DNA of 64,000 nt from Eleginops maclovinus (taxonomy: Eukaryota; Chordata; Actinopteri; Perciformes; Eleginopidae), in the NCBI RefSeq assembly GCF_036324505.1, contig NC_086354.1:2064725-2128724 (forward strand), written 5' to 3'. The position numbers and the translations under genes are program-made. Positions 49,991 through 61,359 of the stretch are shown here, piece after piece. Under the pieces are notes generated by a model that had not been told where the DNA came from, did no database searches, and was given only the letters and a program-made list of their open reading frames with translations. The stretch's first letter is position 1, and each line of letters opens with the position of its first letter.

Positions 49991-51494
49991 AGCTATAAGG
50001 CTCTGTTGTATGGAGGGGGGCCTGCTGATGCTCAGGAGCATACATGCTGCAAGGTGATCCCCCTGCAGCCCGTTTCTCAAGTCAGTCTTCACCTACAAAT
50101 AGAAACAATAATGAGATTGTTTCTCTCAATTTCCTACACCATAATCATTTTAAAAGTGTTTCTAGTTTGTGTCTGATGATATATTATTAAATGCCTTACC
50201 CTATTCATCATTGAAAAATCCCTCTCACAGTTCACACTTGAGATGGGAACCGTCAGGGCAATGGCTGCCAGCTGGCTCATGGAGGGATACAGCTGTGCCC
50301 ACTCGTCATTCTGGGATGACAGTTTTTCCATTGTTGTTACTTGGTCCATATCCTGAAACACATTAAACACAGTGGGCCGACATGTCATTAAATAGGTTCC
50401 TCCATCATCTTTCTGCTGAACTCCCCCATTCATTTGGACCTAACATTTTACCTTAAAAGCTCCTGTGAGTAAATGCTGATTGTAGGATGACCATTCCTGA
50501 AGCAGAGTGGTTTCAGGCTGCTGCTGCTGCAGGAATTTTTTGGACAGTTTCTTGAGGTCTTCAGTGACGACAGCATCATCTTCTTTAAGTGCCTTGGGTC
50601 CCAGCACATGGAAAGCTCCAATTATCCCCAGGTTTTGAAATCTCCTGTCCAGGCTGTCCAGGAGACCATCCAGATATGGCTCCATTACCTAAACATGGTA
50701 CAAAATACAAAATGAGTACTGAGTTTGATTAATTGAAACCTGTACACAGGGAGATAAGCTAAGATTTAGTCTCCTTCCCAGAAGTGACCTGTAATACAAA
50801 ATACAATGAAAATAAAACAACACAATAACAATACAAAAACAATTACTAATATTTCAAGGTAGCTTTACAACACTGAACTACTCCACTAACTCAGTTATAC
50901 ATTTAATTACCTGTGTCCTGAACCGGGACCAGAGCATGTCTCTGGTGTACTCCACCTGGCCTCTGCATCTCCTTCCCCTCACCTCTTCATGACTGATTTC
51001 AAAGGCCCCTAATCCTGCAGGGTCATCCAGGTCATTGAGGAGCTGGGCCAAGAAAGATCCAAGCGGCTGTGCATCACCAGCATCCCTGATGGCTCTCAGA
51101 CATGCCATTGTCACTGGGACCTTAAAGGCAGTCACAAAAATTGTTTTTGTTGAATGCAAAATGTCCTGCTTTAATGGTCTAACTGGTTCTACTCTCTTAT
51201 TAAGGGAGAAACATGTTAAAGTAATAGATTAATGGACTGCTCTTTTATTGCCAAGAAGTTGACATTTTCCTTCTGGAAAACTTTGGACAGGCGAGCAAGA
51301 TGTGGCAACACATCAGCCTGGAGATAGACTGCAGCAACAAAGCGGTAGGTGGAGCAGAATCCATAGAGACCCTTGGCTACTGGACACTTCTTGATTTCTG
51401 TCTCCTCCGCCAAGGCACCCAGTACTGCACTGAGGTTTCTTTGCAGAGTGCTGACTGCCAGGTGCTGAGACAGCCAGCGTGTGTCCTTCACTTG
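49991..51494 (-). pseudogene. ZNF862-like hAT transposase, five exons, N-terminus missing
   Basis: Exons on the minus strand, all in phase 0. (1) 51494 to about 51231: acceptor TATTTTTTAG, text VKDTRWLSQHLAVSTLQRNL to VNFLAIKEQ. (2) about 51121-50910: acceptor CTGCCTTTAAG, PVTMACLRAIRDAGDAQPLG to WSRFRTQ, donor CAG/GTAATT. (3) about 50690-50455: acceptor CCATGTTTAG, MEPYLDGLLDSLDRRFQNLG to HLLTGAFK, donor AAG/GTAAAA. (4) about 50354-50204: acceptor GTGTTTCAG, DMDQVTTMEKLSS to LTVPISSVNCERDFSMMNR (hATC motif), donor AGG/GTAAGG. (5) about 50092-49991: acceptor CTATTTGTAG, VKTDLRNGLQGDHLAACMLL to a TAA. Exon 1 lacks a GT donor where the family pattern needs one (GAGCAG/TCC), so splicing is probably broken. 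Catalytic domains before the RW motif are absent. Similar fish sequences are annotated as zinc finger protein 862-like. Confidence 0.72.
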
Positions 51495-51803
51495 CTAAAA
51501 AATATTTCAGTCGTTAAGATAAAAGATTGAGACAGAAAGGAACATATGCACAATAATGACCAGTGTTAAAAGTATGTGTTTCTATGATCTCAACTTTACT
51601 TCTAAGTCATTTTTGACGCTACATACAAAGATGGCACATTCAAACATTCAAATATGACTTGGGCAATTATGCTATTAGGCTGACGAAATCTATTATGAGT
51701 TATCTTAAACTAATAAGTCTACCTTTACTCCGGTAAGTCACTGCCCTATTTTCTTAGACGACACTGTCACTCCTCTGACTCTGACCTGGTGCCTGGGTGC
51801 TTG

Positions 51804-51805
<2 letters not shown>

Positions 51806-51892
<87 letters not shown>
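51806..51892 (+). repeat. (CA)n microsatellite inside the hAT element
   Basis: About 87 bases of AC. Frames across it are artefacts. Confidence 0.97.
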
Positions 51893-51894
<2 letters not shown>

Positions 51895-52036
51895 AACCCC
51901 CCCTTTGCGAGTACCCGGCCCCAGTGCAGGACTCTGCTGTGAAACTGGAGACATGCAGCGGTGGTGTATTTGCTGCAATAAAAAAAAAAGCAGCCCACTA
52001 CTCCTAAATGAATGTAGAGGAAACACTGCAAACTGT

Positions 52037-52828
52037 TCAAGCAGTGGTTTCGCCTTCTGGTGGATACACCACCCTCTCAGTGTTCAAATAAATTTGTTCC
52101 AAATGTTTGCCTGCCGGAAGGACTTTACGAGTCGCAATAAAACAGATTCCTCACTAATCTGAAGCAGCTGGCCCCTCAGTTTGCAGGACTGATGTTTGTG
52201 AGTACTGAAGATCTGACTGTAGGAAGGAATACACATTTGATCTAAATAAAACAGGGTTGAGATGTTCCCAATGCTTTCTCACTCAAACAGATAGAGAGGG
52301 AGCAGCTTGGTAATGCAGGGCGAGGGTAGGGTCATATCAAGCTCTACACATTGCTGAATAAAATCCTCCCACTGTGCTGAAATGATATGTCAGTCTCTGG
52401 AGTGTGCCCCCTCCCTCTCTGCTCCCTACAGGCCTCTAACGTCTCCACCCAGACACCAGGAGTAGTGCTGAACCTGCTCACTGCCACTTTTCATGCAGCT
52501 CTAGTGTCTTAGGACAATGACGTGTTTGCCAGGTGCTGACGTTCAAGTGGTCATGTACATTGGATGAAAAAATAAAGCCAAAGCAGAATATGAATTCAGA
52601 TTGGAAGTAACCTTGAACTTAAATATATGTAATGCTAGCTATGCATTATGTGTTGGAAAATATGTGAAACATCACAACTCATTTGTATTGTTGGAGACCT
52701 TACCTGTAACTGTACCGACTTGGACATGCACACAGATGTTCATATTTATCCATATTTATATATATATACATATATTTAGTATTTACTCAAATTACTCATA
52801 CTTCAGAATCAGAAGTACTTTATTTGTA
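52037..52828. other. No gene seen
   Basis: Unique sequence with no coding signal. Ends in a TA-rich tract near 52755. Confidence 0.35.
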
Positions 52829-52830
52829 TA

Positions 52831-52939
52831 CAGCTCCGGAAAGTATTAAGAGACCACTCCAAATGCTACTCTACATGTATGGCAATAAAAAAGGGGAAAA
52901 TTATAATGCTGAAGTGGTCTCTTAATTTTTCCGGGGCTG
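52831..52939. mobile_element. Tc1-type MITE, copy B (109 bp)
   Basis: CAGCTCCGGAAAGTATTAAG follows TA at 52829-52830. AAGTGGTCTCTTAATTTTTC ends at CCGGGGCTG (52939). The inner AGAGACCACTCCAA and AAGTGGTCTCTTAA arms pair, as in the copy at 47675-47895. The right TA has mutated to AA. Confidence 0.75.
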
Positions 52940-53019
52940 AATATGCAAACAGCCTCATGATATTAATTGATATACTGTTATTTATTTCTATTTTTTAAAT
53001 TATCCTTGCATGAATTCTG

Positions 53020-53110
53020 TTACCTGTTATCTTGTGTTTTAATCATATTCCTGTTACTTCTTAATCATCTACATTTCCCTGCAGGGATCAATAAGATCTA
53101 TCTTAGAAGC
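53020..53110 (+). repeat. LINE 3' end (CCCTGCAGGGATCAATAA type)
   Basis: ATTTCCCTGCAGGGATCAAT followed by AAGATCTATCTTA is a typical fish LINE 3' terminus (CTGCAGGGATCAATAAAG with a short tandem tail). Only the 3' end remains. Confidence 0.55.
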
Positions 53111-53843
53111 TTTTCCTGTTCATTTTCATATGAAAGTTGTTTGGTGGTGCATGAAGCCAAAAATGCCTGATTCTTGAAAACTAAACTTTGCAGATCTTGC
53201 CTCAATCTTCCACTGGGCGCATTGCTCAGGCACATTTAAAAACCTAAAAAAGTGTCTCCAATTTGCATCATGGCATTTAAGGGCCTAAATGACGTCACAG
53301 ACTGACACAGGGTGTAGTAACAGCATGCAACCACTGCGAAGTTCAATGCATGGCTATCTCCCAGGGGGCTTGGCTGGTACGTTAGGTAGCTGCCTTGAGT
53401 TCAGGAGACCTTCTCTTCCAAGGTGAAACAAACATGCAGTGATACGGTCGGTGAAGGAAGCGTTGCTGTGAAAATGGTTTGCATGAAGCTCTGTGGATTT
53501 TTTTAGCATCAATTTCATGAAAACACTTTGCTGGACCATCTACTTCGATTATATGGGAGAGAAGACATTCTCCAACACTGTAACTCTCACAGAAAAAAGT
53601 CGCTTGACAACTACCATACTGCTATGAGGATTGGTTATTTAATGAAGCATATTGTATTAAATTATTCCAAATTTTAAAATCACTTTATCAATTAATCCTG
53701 CTCCCATTTCTTTGTGTTCATTACCATAACAAAATACAGTCTTCAAAACACTCTGTCACAGAACTAAACATCATAAATAATACTTCATTATTATTAAATG
53801 TTCATGATTATTTATGAATTACTCATTCAATGCTGATGTTTTA
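53111..53843. other. No gene seen
   Basis: No coding signal. The frame at 53354-53539 (-) is unremarkable. Confidence 0.35.
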
Positions 53844-54075
53844 ATAATAATAATAATAATAATATTAATATTAATATTACAGTGATTTATATAGCGCTTT
53901 TCCTCAAAGTACTTTACGAGCAAATAAATAAAAATAACAACAAAAGTAAAAACAGCTAAGCTAGGTGGAATATGGGGGAGGGGTTAGAGGAGTTTAGGAA
54001 TTGAAGGCAAGAGTGAAAGGTGTGTTTCGAGGGCTTCTTCTTGAATGATGTGAGAGTTTTTGCAGATGTACTTGA
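53844..54075 (-). repeat. LINE 3' end with (AAT)n tail
   Basis: An (AAT)n/(ATT) tract (53844-53878) is followed by GTGATTTATATAGCGCTTTT and GCTAAGCTAGGTGGAA, the latter shared with the RT fragment at 1661-1676. Interpreted as the 3' part of the same LINE family in minus orientation with its trinucleotide tail. Confidence 0.45.
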
Positions 54076-55275
54076 GATGGAAATTTGTTCATTAAATTGT
54101 TGATAAAGACATAATCGGGAAAAGTATTTTTCCATACAAATGGTTTATGTAAATATGTTCCATAAGTGTAAATGTTAGACAGGGTTAAGTAATACTAACT
54201 GTCTCATTCTGTGTGTGTGGGTTGTGTGTGTGTGTGTGTGTAGGTCACATGGTTTCTAATTGTTACCAGGAGGTTTCCCCCCTATGACACAGCCCGATGT
54301 TCCCACACTGTTCCTCTGTGTTCAGCGGACCAGGTGCAAATTATTAACTGAATGCCGTTACCTTAAATAGATTTAAAATGACGGCCATCGCACATTTTCA
54401 CAAGAATCCCAAAATACCTCCTGCTTCAGTTCTGCTCTTTGGTACTTTGCTTCAGTCCCACATTCCTTGGCCACTGTCCCGTCCCAGGGGGAAACCGAGA
54501 GAGAGCTGAGGGCTGGTTAGAATGCAACACAGTTCTTCTTGAAACAACATTTCTTATAATAATCTGAGTATTGTAACATGTTGTGATTTTGTTATTGGTA
54601 ATTTGATGAATAGCATTAAAAACAATATTATTTGTACACGTCATAACGTAATAAAATACTTAATTCCTGCTGAGAATGATTTCACTTTGTCCCAACTACC
54701 CTAAAGTATTTAGCCTACTGAGAAATGACTTACATTTAAAACTTGTAGGAATCTATTTTCAACCTTATATTTTCGTCTCACCCTGGAAACCTGGTGTATA
54801 TATACTTTATGTGTATGTATATATATATATATATATAGAGAGTTTTGTTTATTTGTGTGCTTATTTACTGATTTATCTTTTCTATTTTTTTTTTCATCCT
54901 GCAACTGGATGACTAACGGGAGGGCTGCTTTCTGTATAAGTTATGCTTTCTGCCCCCGCCCCCCGCTTCCACTCATTTTCTTTCTTTGTCAGATTCTTAA
55001 ATTGTCTGTTTTAATATTGTAATAGTAAAATTGAAAAAAAAGTTGGATTTTTCCCTGTGGATCAGTTATTCTAGATCTTTGTAGATTAGACACTCGACTT
55101 CAATGTGACCTCAGGTCTTTAAAAGCTCAATAAAATATTTTTTTGGGGGGCATTTTGCAGCAGAACAAACTTTAAGAACATTGGCATGTTATAATCTAAA
55201 AAGGTTGATATTGGGAGACTTTAAGTAAACAGCCACTTTATAATGGTTTTATGAAATTAGCTACCCAAAACAACG
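54076..55275. other. No gene seen; small GT and TA tracts
   Basis: Holds (GT)n at 54211-54242 and (TA)n at 54814-54836, and otherwise AT-rich sequence without coding or repeat signals. Confidence 0.4.
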
Positions 55276-55281
55276 AGCTGT

Positions 55282-55378
55282 TGCCCTTGTGTTTCTGCCT
55301 CCCCTCCCCAGCTGTGACTTGTGTTGTGATTAGTGTCTTTGTATTTAGTCCTGCTTTCCTTTGTGTTCTCTGTCCGTT
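55282..55378 (+). repeat. Inverted LTR fragment
   Basis: GTTGCCCTTGTGTTTCTGCC through GTATTTAGTCCTGCTTTCCT to TTCTCTGTC is the LTR sequence in the orientation opposite to the neighbouring copy. It pairs with 55560-55655. The junction lies in GTTCGTT, a short block present both inside the LTR and just outside its end. Confidence 0.8.
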
Positions 55379-55603
55379 CGTTCTGTCAGGGTTTGGGGGA
55401 ATAGGGCCCAAGTGCAGCAAAAAGGGAGGCAGGTATGGGTACAAACAAAAGGTGAGCTTTATTCCAAAGCTGTTTTACAAAAATACAAAGTTAAAGAGGT
55501 AGGTAAAATGCAGGGCATGAAAAACACTTGACTTGAACAAATGAAAGACGATAACGAACTGACAGAACACAAGGGAAAGCAGGACTAAATACAGAGACAC
55601 TAA

Positions 55604-56257
55604 TCACAACACAAGCCACAGCTGGGGAGGGGAGGCAGAAACACGAGGGCAACAAGGGGCGGATTCCAGAGGCCCCAAAACGAAGTCACTAAAGTTCAGC
55701 AGGGTGGGTGGAGGGGGTCCAGAGGAGGGATTCGGGCAGGCGGCCCGGGGGCAAGACAGAGGACATGAAGGGTGTATCGGGCTGATGCCCCGGGGCAAGG
55801 CAGAGGATGAGACAGAGCATGGACAGGACTTTTGGCTGGGGAACCGAGGGCGGCGGAGACATGGGCGTAGACCACGGCGAGGGAACTCCGGGGGCCTGAG
55901 ACAGGGACGGAGACCACGGCGAGGGAACTCTGGAGGACGACCTGGAAGACGACCAGAGAGCTCCGGGGGATGGCCTGGAAGGCGGCGAGATGCCTCTGGA
56001 GGAAGGGCTGTAAGACGGACTGGAGGATGACAAGACACCTCTGGACGATGGGCTGTAGGACGGGCTGGAGGACGGCGTGACGCCTCTGGACGAAGGGCTG
56101 TGGGACAGCGAGCTGGAGGACGATAGGACCATGCTCGAGGACGGCGTAGGCAGCGGTAGGACCCCTCTCGAGAGCTGCGGGAGCGCTCCGGAGGACCTGG
56201 AGCAGGAACAGGTGTTGGTGGGACCCCCATCGGAACCGGTGACGGCAGGTCCCCCAA
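55604..56257 (-). CDS. Arg/Pro-rich low-complexity frame in the LTR element
   Basis: A 217-codon frame (MGDLPSPVPMGVPPTPVPAP at its start) made of imperfect repeats such as RPPEFPRRGLRPCL and RPPARPTA, encoded by tandem GC-rich units (about 55850-56110). Other frames over the same region are also open and Ser/Pro-rich, which is typical of repeat-driven openness. It is probably joined to the gag-like start at 56372 but in a different frame. I do not infer a function; it may not be translated. Confidence 0.3.
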   Translation of the reverse strand: MGDLPSPVPMGVPPTPVPAPGPPERSRSSREGSYRCLRRPRAWSYRPPARCPTALRPEASRRPPARPTAHRPEVSCHPPVRLTALPPEASRRLPGHPPELSGRLPGRPPEFPRRGLRPCLRPPEFPRRGLRPCLRRPRFPSQKSCPCSVSSSALPRGISPIHPSCPLSCPRAACPNPSSGPPPPTLLNFSDFVLGPLESAPCCPRVSASPPQLWLVL

Positions 56258-56389
56258 CGGAGCAGGATCAGGTGTTGGTGGACCCCCATCCGAACAGGCG
56301 ACGGCAGGACCCCAAATTCTTTAGGCAAATTAATATGTATTCCACCTCGTGTAGCTCAGCTGCTGGGTCCATCTTTGGTCAGTTCGTTC

Positions 56390-56769
56390 TGTCAGGGTTT
56401 GGGGAAATAGGGCCCAAGTGCAGCGGAGGGAAAAAGGGAGGGAAACAAAAGGCGAGCTTTATTCCAAAGCTGTTTTACAAAAATACAAAGTTAGGTAAAA
56501 TCCAGGGCATGAAAAACACTTGACTTGAACACATGAAAGACGATAACGAACTGACAGAGAACACAAGGGAAAGCAGGACTAAATACAAAGACACTAATCA
56601 CAACACAAGCTGGGGAGGGGAGGCAGAAACACAGGGCAACAGGTGACAACAATGAAACAATCAGACACAAGGGAAACCAAAAGACAGGAAGTAAAACTAC
56701 CCATGACACAACAGTGGGAAAACATTTCAAAATAAAACAGGAAACAGACAGAAAACAAGGATCATGACA
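56390..56769 (-). repeat. Complete LTR of the second element
   Basis: 380 bases with TGTCA/TGACA ends, close to the 392-base LTR at 34007-34398. It differs by small indels (for example near CAGCGGAGGGAAAAAGGG, and a missing GCCACA before GCTGGGGAGG). Confidence 0.85.
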
Positions 56770-56774
56770 GCAAG

Positions 56775-57796
56775 GACACTGACTCATCATTCAATGTATC
56801 TATAGATATATACCTCTTTATCTTTCACCACCTTATACTTTATAAATAGTTTGAACTACAGTCGCTTTTAAACTTTTACTTAACATTGAATATACTTTGA
56901 TCTCTGATTGTCTTGTATAATGAACTTCTGTCTTTCTGAATGTGTGTGCTTTCTGTTTATTGGCTGTAATCAGGCCCAACTTGAGGAAAAGATGTAAATC
57001 ACAATGAGATGACTTAAATAAATAAAGGGTATGCATCAGTTAGCTCTGCCAGTGGGGCGGTAAGCACCAAACCAGAACCTAGAGCTGCAAAAACCTGAAT
57101 GGAATGCAGCCGTAATTCCAGTAATGTCATTAGAGCAGTGGAGCGCTCAGGCTCACATGTTTTAATAATTAACAAGTATGCTGTATATACCACATGGATT
57201 AGATTTAAGGAAATGTAGATTCCCAATCATTTTCTGAGTTTCAGTATTGCTGTGTGAGTTTAGAAAGAGAATCATTTTCTGCAGATCTAAGTCATGACCT
57301 GGAACTGGACCACCTGGGACAAAGTCTTGCAGTAACATGGCATCACTCCGCTTCCACAGAGACATGAAACTCGTGAGCTGCAGGGTGCAAAGAATGTCCT
57401 CCCCACAGAGACAGGGTTATCTCCCAGTCTGTGTAACCATTGCTAAAAACCCCTGAGAGTGTACACATGGGTCAGCTGCAGAGGAACGGGGTGTATGCCA
57501 GCTCAAAGACATTCATGTTCTGTGCCTTGGTGAAAGGGAGGGTTCTTACTGAGCACATTGTTGCAGAGTCCTCCATCAGCAGGCAGGCATGTGGGAGGGA
57601 TCAGCAGGCGGAACGAGGCGGAACCCTGAACCGTCCCCCAGTGCCCCCCCCCCCCCCCAACCCCCATACACAGCCCCCATACTCTCAGTCCTGTGGAGCA
57701 GCAGAGGGAAATCTCTTTCACAGACTCTTCTCCTGGTTCAGAACGCTTCAACTGGGTCAAGCTTTGAAGGAGGAAAGGTTTTGGGACTGAGCTAAC
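56775..57796. promoter_or_regulatory. Probable upstream/5' UTR region of the exon at 57797
   Basis: No open frame of interest. Immediately upstream of the ATG the sequence is GC-richer, with a C15 run at 57644-57658 and CAGACTCTTCTCCTGG text, consistent with a 5' UTR. A promoter element cannot be pinned down. The left half (56775-57200) is AT-rich. Confidence 0.3.
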
Positions 57797-57857
57797 ATGG
57801 CATCTCTGAAACATGTGCTCTGTCTCTGTCTGTCTGCCTGGACCATCACTGCTGCAG
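57797..57857 (+). CDS. Candidate first exon encoding a signal peptide
   Basis: An ATG in good context (CTAACATGG) opens 20 codons reading [20 protein letters not shown], then one base and a GTAGGA donor at 57858. The peptide has a short basic n-region (K5, H6), a hydrophobic core (VLCLCLSAW) and small residues (T-A-A) at the end, as in a secretory signal peptide cleaved near the exon boundary. This is a common gene design, with exon 1 holding the signal peptide in phase 1. The protein is not recognised. A possible acceptor in matching phase is at 60883 (GGCTCATATCCAG), followed by ALSGKSDVNYSLL and a GTGAGG donor, but that is weak. The intron would start with (CAA)n and the GATA array. Confidence 0.5.
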
Positions 57858-57862
57858 GTAGG

Positions 57863-59093
<1,231 letters not shown>

Positions 59094-59849
59094 TTTAAAG
59101 TTGATGTAACTTGTCTCCAGCATGTGCTTCCTATCCAGTGGTGGAAGAAGTACTGAGATATTTTACTTAACATACTAAAATATGCTTAAAGACCAAAAGT
59201 AACAGTAGCCGATATGTAGGATGGCTCGTTTTAGAATGATACACATATTAAAGGATTTTATTGTATCTATTGATGCATTAATGGGTACATCGATTTAACA
59301 ATGCATCGTATAAATATGGGGATTATTTTAATTATTTGAGTTGTTTTATATAATGCTGGACAGCCAAATTTAGATGTTGAATAATATGTTTTTATTAAAT
59401 AAATCTGCTAAAATGTTTGTTACTAAATCCGTACAATTAATGTAATGGAGTAAAAAGTACAACAATAGATAGATAATAGTAATATAAAGTTGATGTAACT
59501 TGACTTGTTTCCTATCACATGCTGTTTGATGATTATTCAGCCCCTTCTGTTGTGTTGGGCATTGTGTGGAGATTAGATTTCTGGCGCCATGGTTACCGTA
59601 ATTCTCCTGTTTTTTTTATTTTTTATAAACTGCCCTAGAATTTTTTCCAGATATGCTGATATCTGACATGTGTTTGAATCTGATGGAACTTATTTCCTAG
59701 CTGAACTCTACTGTGTCTGATAGGGGACAGAGAGGAGTTATACATCATATTTAATTTTCTATGTTAATATTCTTAATATATGTATGTACTAATGCAACAT
59801 TATTAGGACGTATATTAAATAATTGAACGCTCCAGGCCAGTGTAGATAT
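59094..59849. other. No gene seen
   Basis: AT-rich sequence. AAAGTTGATGTAACTTG occurs twice (59097 and 59486), a small direct repeat. Nothing else supportable. Confidence 0.4.
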
Positions 59850-60512
59850 TAGGGATGCACCGGATCCTGATTTTTAAGATCCTGCCGGATACCGGATCCA
59901 CTGCTTAAGATACTGCCGGAACCGGAACCGGAACCGGATCCTACTCGGATCATCAGCTAGTACATTATAATGCAGTGAAAACCACTTTACAGTTCATTAC
60001 TTCATTTCCTTTCCTTAACAGATGAAACATACGCATTAACTTCTAACATTATCTATTTTATTTCAATAGTTACTTGGAACACACCGCTGAAATGTGCAGC
60101 TTAACGTCATTTGTGTACAGGCTTATTGTTCAACTTCTGTTCAATAGTGGTCTGAGTACCACTCTGTGACTGTGCTGCTGTGGTACCTGTAGCCTCACTG
60201 ACGTTAGACTCGGCCTTGCACAACTCATACTCCGTTGGATGCTTTGCACGGAGATGTTTAAACAGCGGAGATGTTGAGTAGTGTCTAGTGTCTTTACCTC
60301 CACGAGCCAAATTTGTACTGCAAAGCTTGCATATCGCGCGACTTGAATCTCCCTCTTTCAGTTCAAAGTACTGCCATACAGCACTTTTTCGGCTCAATGC
60401 ATCCATTTCCGCCGACGACTGCTAGCACAATGGAGGTTATCTTCTTTAAACATTTAACGACGTAATCACGTTGTGCGTACGTGCTGTAGGATCCGGTCCG
60501 GTTGGGGCACCC
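59850..60512 (-). mobile_element. Deleted hAT element with BED-finger frame
   Basis: The left end TAGGGATGCACCGGATCC is followed by repeats of CCGGATCC/GGAACCGG. The right end, read inward, is GGGTGCCCCAACCGGACC then GGATCC. The ends are similar but not perfect, and a clean 8-base duplication was not found. One BED zinc-finger frame remains and the catalytic part is gone. Confidence 0.65.
60107..60406 (-). pseudogene. BED zinc-finger fragment of a hAT transposase
   Basis: The frame begins MDALSRKSAVWQYFELKEGD and continues with AICKLCSTNLARGG and SPLFKHLRAKHPTEYELC. The BED pattern (aromatic residues W and F, C-x2-C, H-x4-H) is complete, so the finger could fold and bind DNA. The 99-residue product ends soon after the finger with a Gln/Thr-rich stretch (TGTTAAQSQSGTQTTIEQ), and no catalytic domain follows. 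ZBED-type host genes have the same module, but the surrounding hAT-like termini favour a transposon remnant. Confidence 0.7.
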
Positions 60513-61340
60513 GTCATATAATACACAACACGTTTGATATTTATTTTTGTGTTGGAAATGTACAGTATGGTGGCGGAGTAATGATGTGTCATGATGTAAC
60601 AAGAAGACTGCATATTTTCCACTTTATTTGTAATCCGTGAATGTTCCGTGATTCACCTAAACATGACACGGCACATTTTTGTTTCAGACATGAGGTAATG
60701 TTTATGCAATTAATAAACCAAACAGAGTGTTATGCAACATTATTAGGACGCTGCAAGAAATGAAGGCAATGAGAAGGTGAAATGGAATGTTACATGAGTG
60801 TTTGTTACACACCGGGGCTCAGAGTACGATCAGCATGTATGACTGTTATCATTCTGTTGCATTCTCTCTGGGCTCATATCCAGCTCTCAGTGGAAAATCT
60901 GACGTTAATTATAGTCTACTCGTGAGGAAGCAGAGGATATGTGGAAAAGATGGCTGCCGTGTCTCTCGCTCCTCTCCAGCTCTTCATTGTTTTTGTTTTA
61001 TTTCAGTCTTTCAAGGTTTCAATGTTTTATTGGTTATATGCACAGCATATACAGCGTATATGTTGGCAATGAAAATCTTATGTCCCATGCTCCTCCAACA
61101 ACGCAACATACATGGTGCAAATAAGATAAATAAAATAGTGCAAAAAGAGAGAAGAATATTTACAATATCAACAATACAGATTTGAGGATGTGAAATATAT
61201 ACATATGTGGAATACATTGAGAGTATTTAAATACTTTACACTGTTGAATGAGGAGGTATGGGCAGATGCATATATTATGTAACAGATGTATATGGCAGAT
61301 GTGTATAATATATATGTATGTGTGTACTATAAACAGATGT
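60513..61340. other. No gene seen; LINE 3' UTR begins at right
   Basis: The part from about 61010 (TTTCAATGTTTTATTGGTTA onward) probably belongs to the 3' untranslated tail of the minus-strand LINE whose coding part starts at 61360. 60513-61010 is unassigned. Confidence 0.4.
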
Positions 61341-61359
61341 CAGTAGACATTCACAGAGC

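Larger units (their letters stand above)
49736..52028 (-). mobile_element. Intron-containing hAT element (ZNF862-like), 2293 bp
   Basis: The left end CAGTGTTTCCTCTA (49736) and right end TAGAGGAAACACTG (ending 52028) are perfect inverted repeats of 14 bases. CAAACT stands immediately outside both (49730-49735 and 52029-52034), a 6-base direct repeat. The interior carries five minus-strand exons coding the C-terminal part of a ZNF862-like hAT protein and a (CA)n array at 51806-51892. The N-terminal part of the protein is missing, so this copy looks internally deleted. Confidence 0.75.
55384..56769 (-). mobile_element. Second non-autonomous LTR element
   Basis: The 5' LTR (minus orientation) 56390-56769 is complete with TGTCAGGGTT and GATCATGACA ends. 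The 3' LTR 55384 to about 55655 is truncated. The interior of about 730 bases has the gag-like start (DPAAELHEVEYILICLKN, read from 56372 downward) fused directly to Arg/Pro-rich low-complexity sequence. The same GATTCCAGA(C/G)GCCCCAAAAC stretch precedes the remnant LTRs here and at 33230, which shows a common family. No target duplication can be tested because the left side abuts an inverted LTR piece. Confidence 0.72.
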
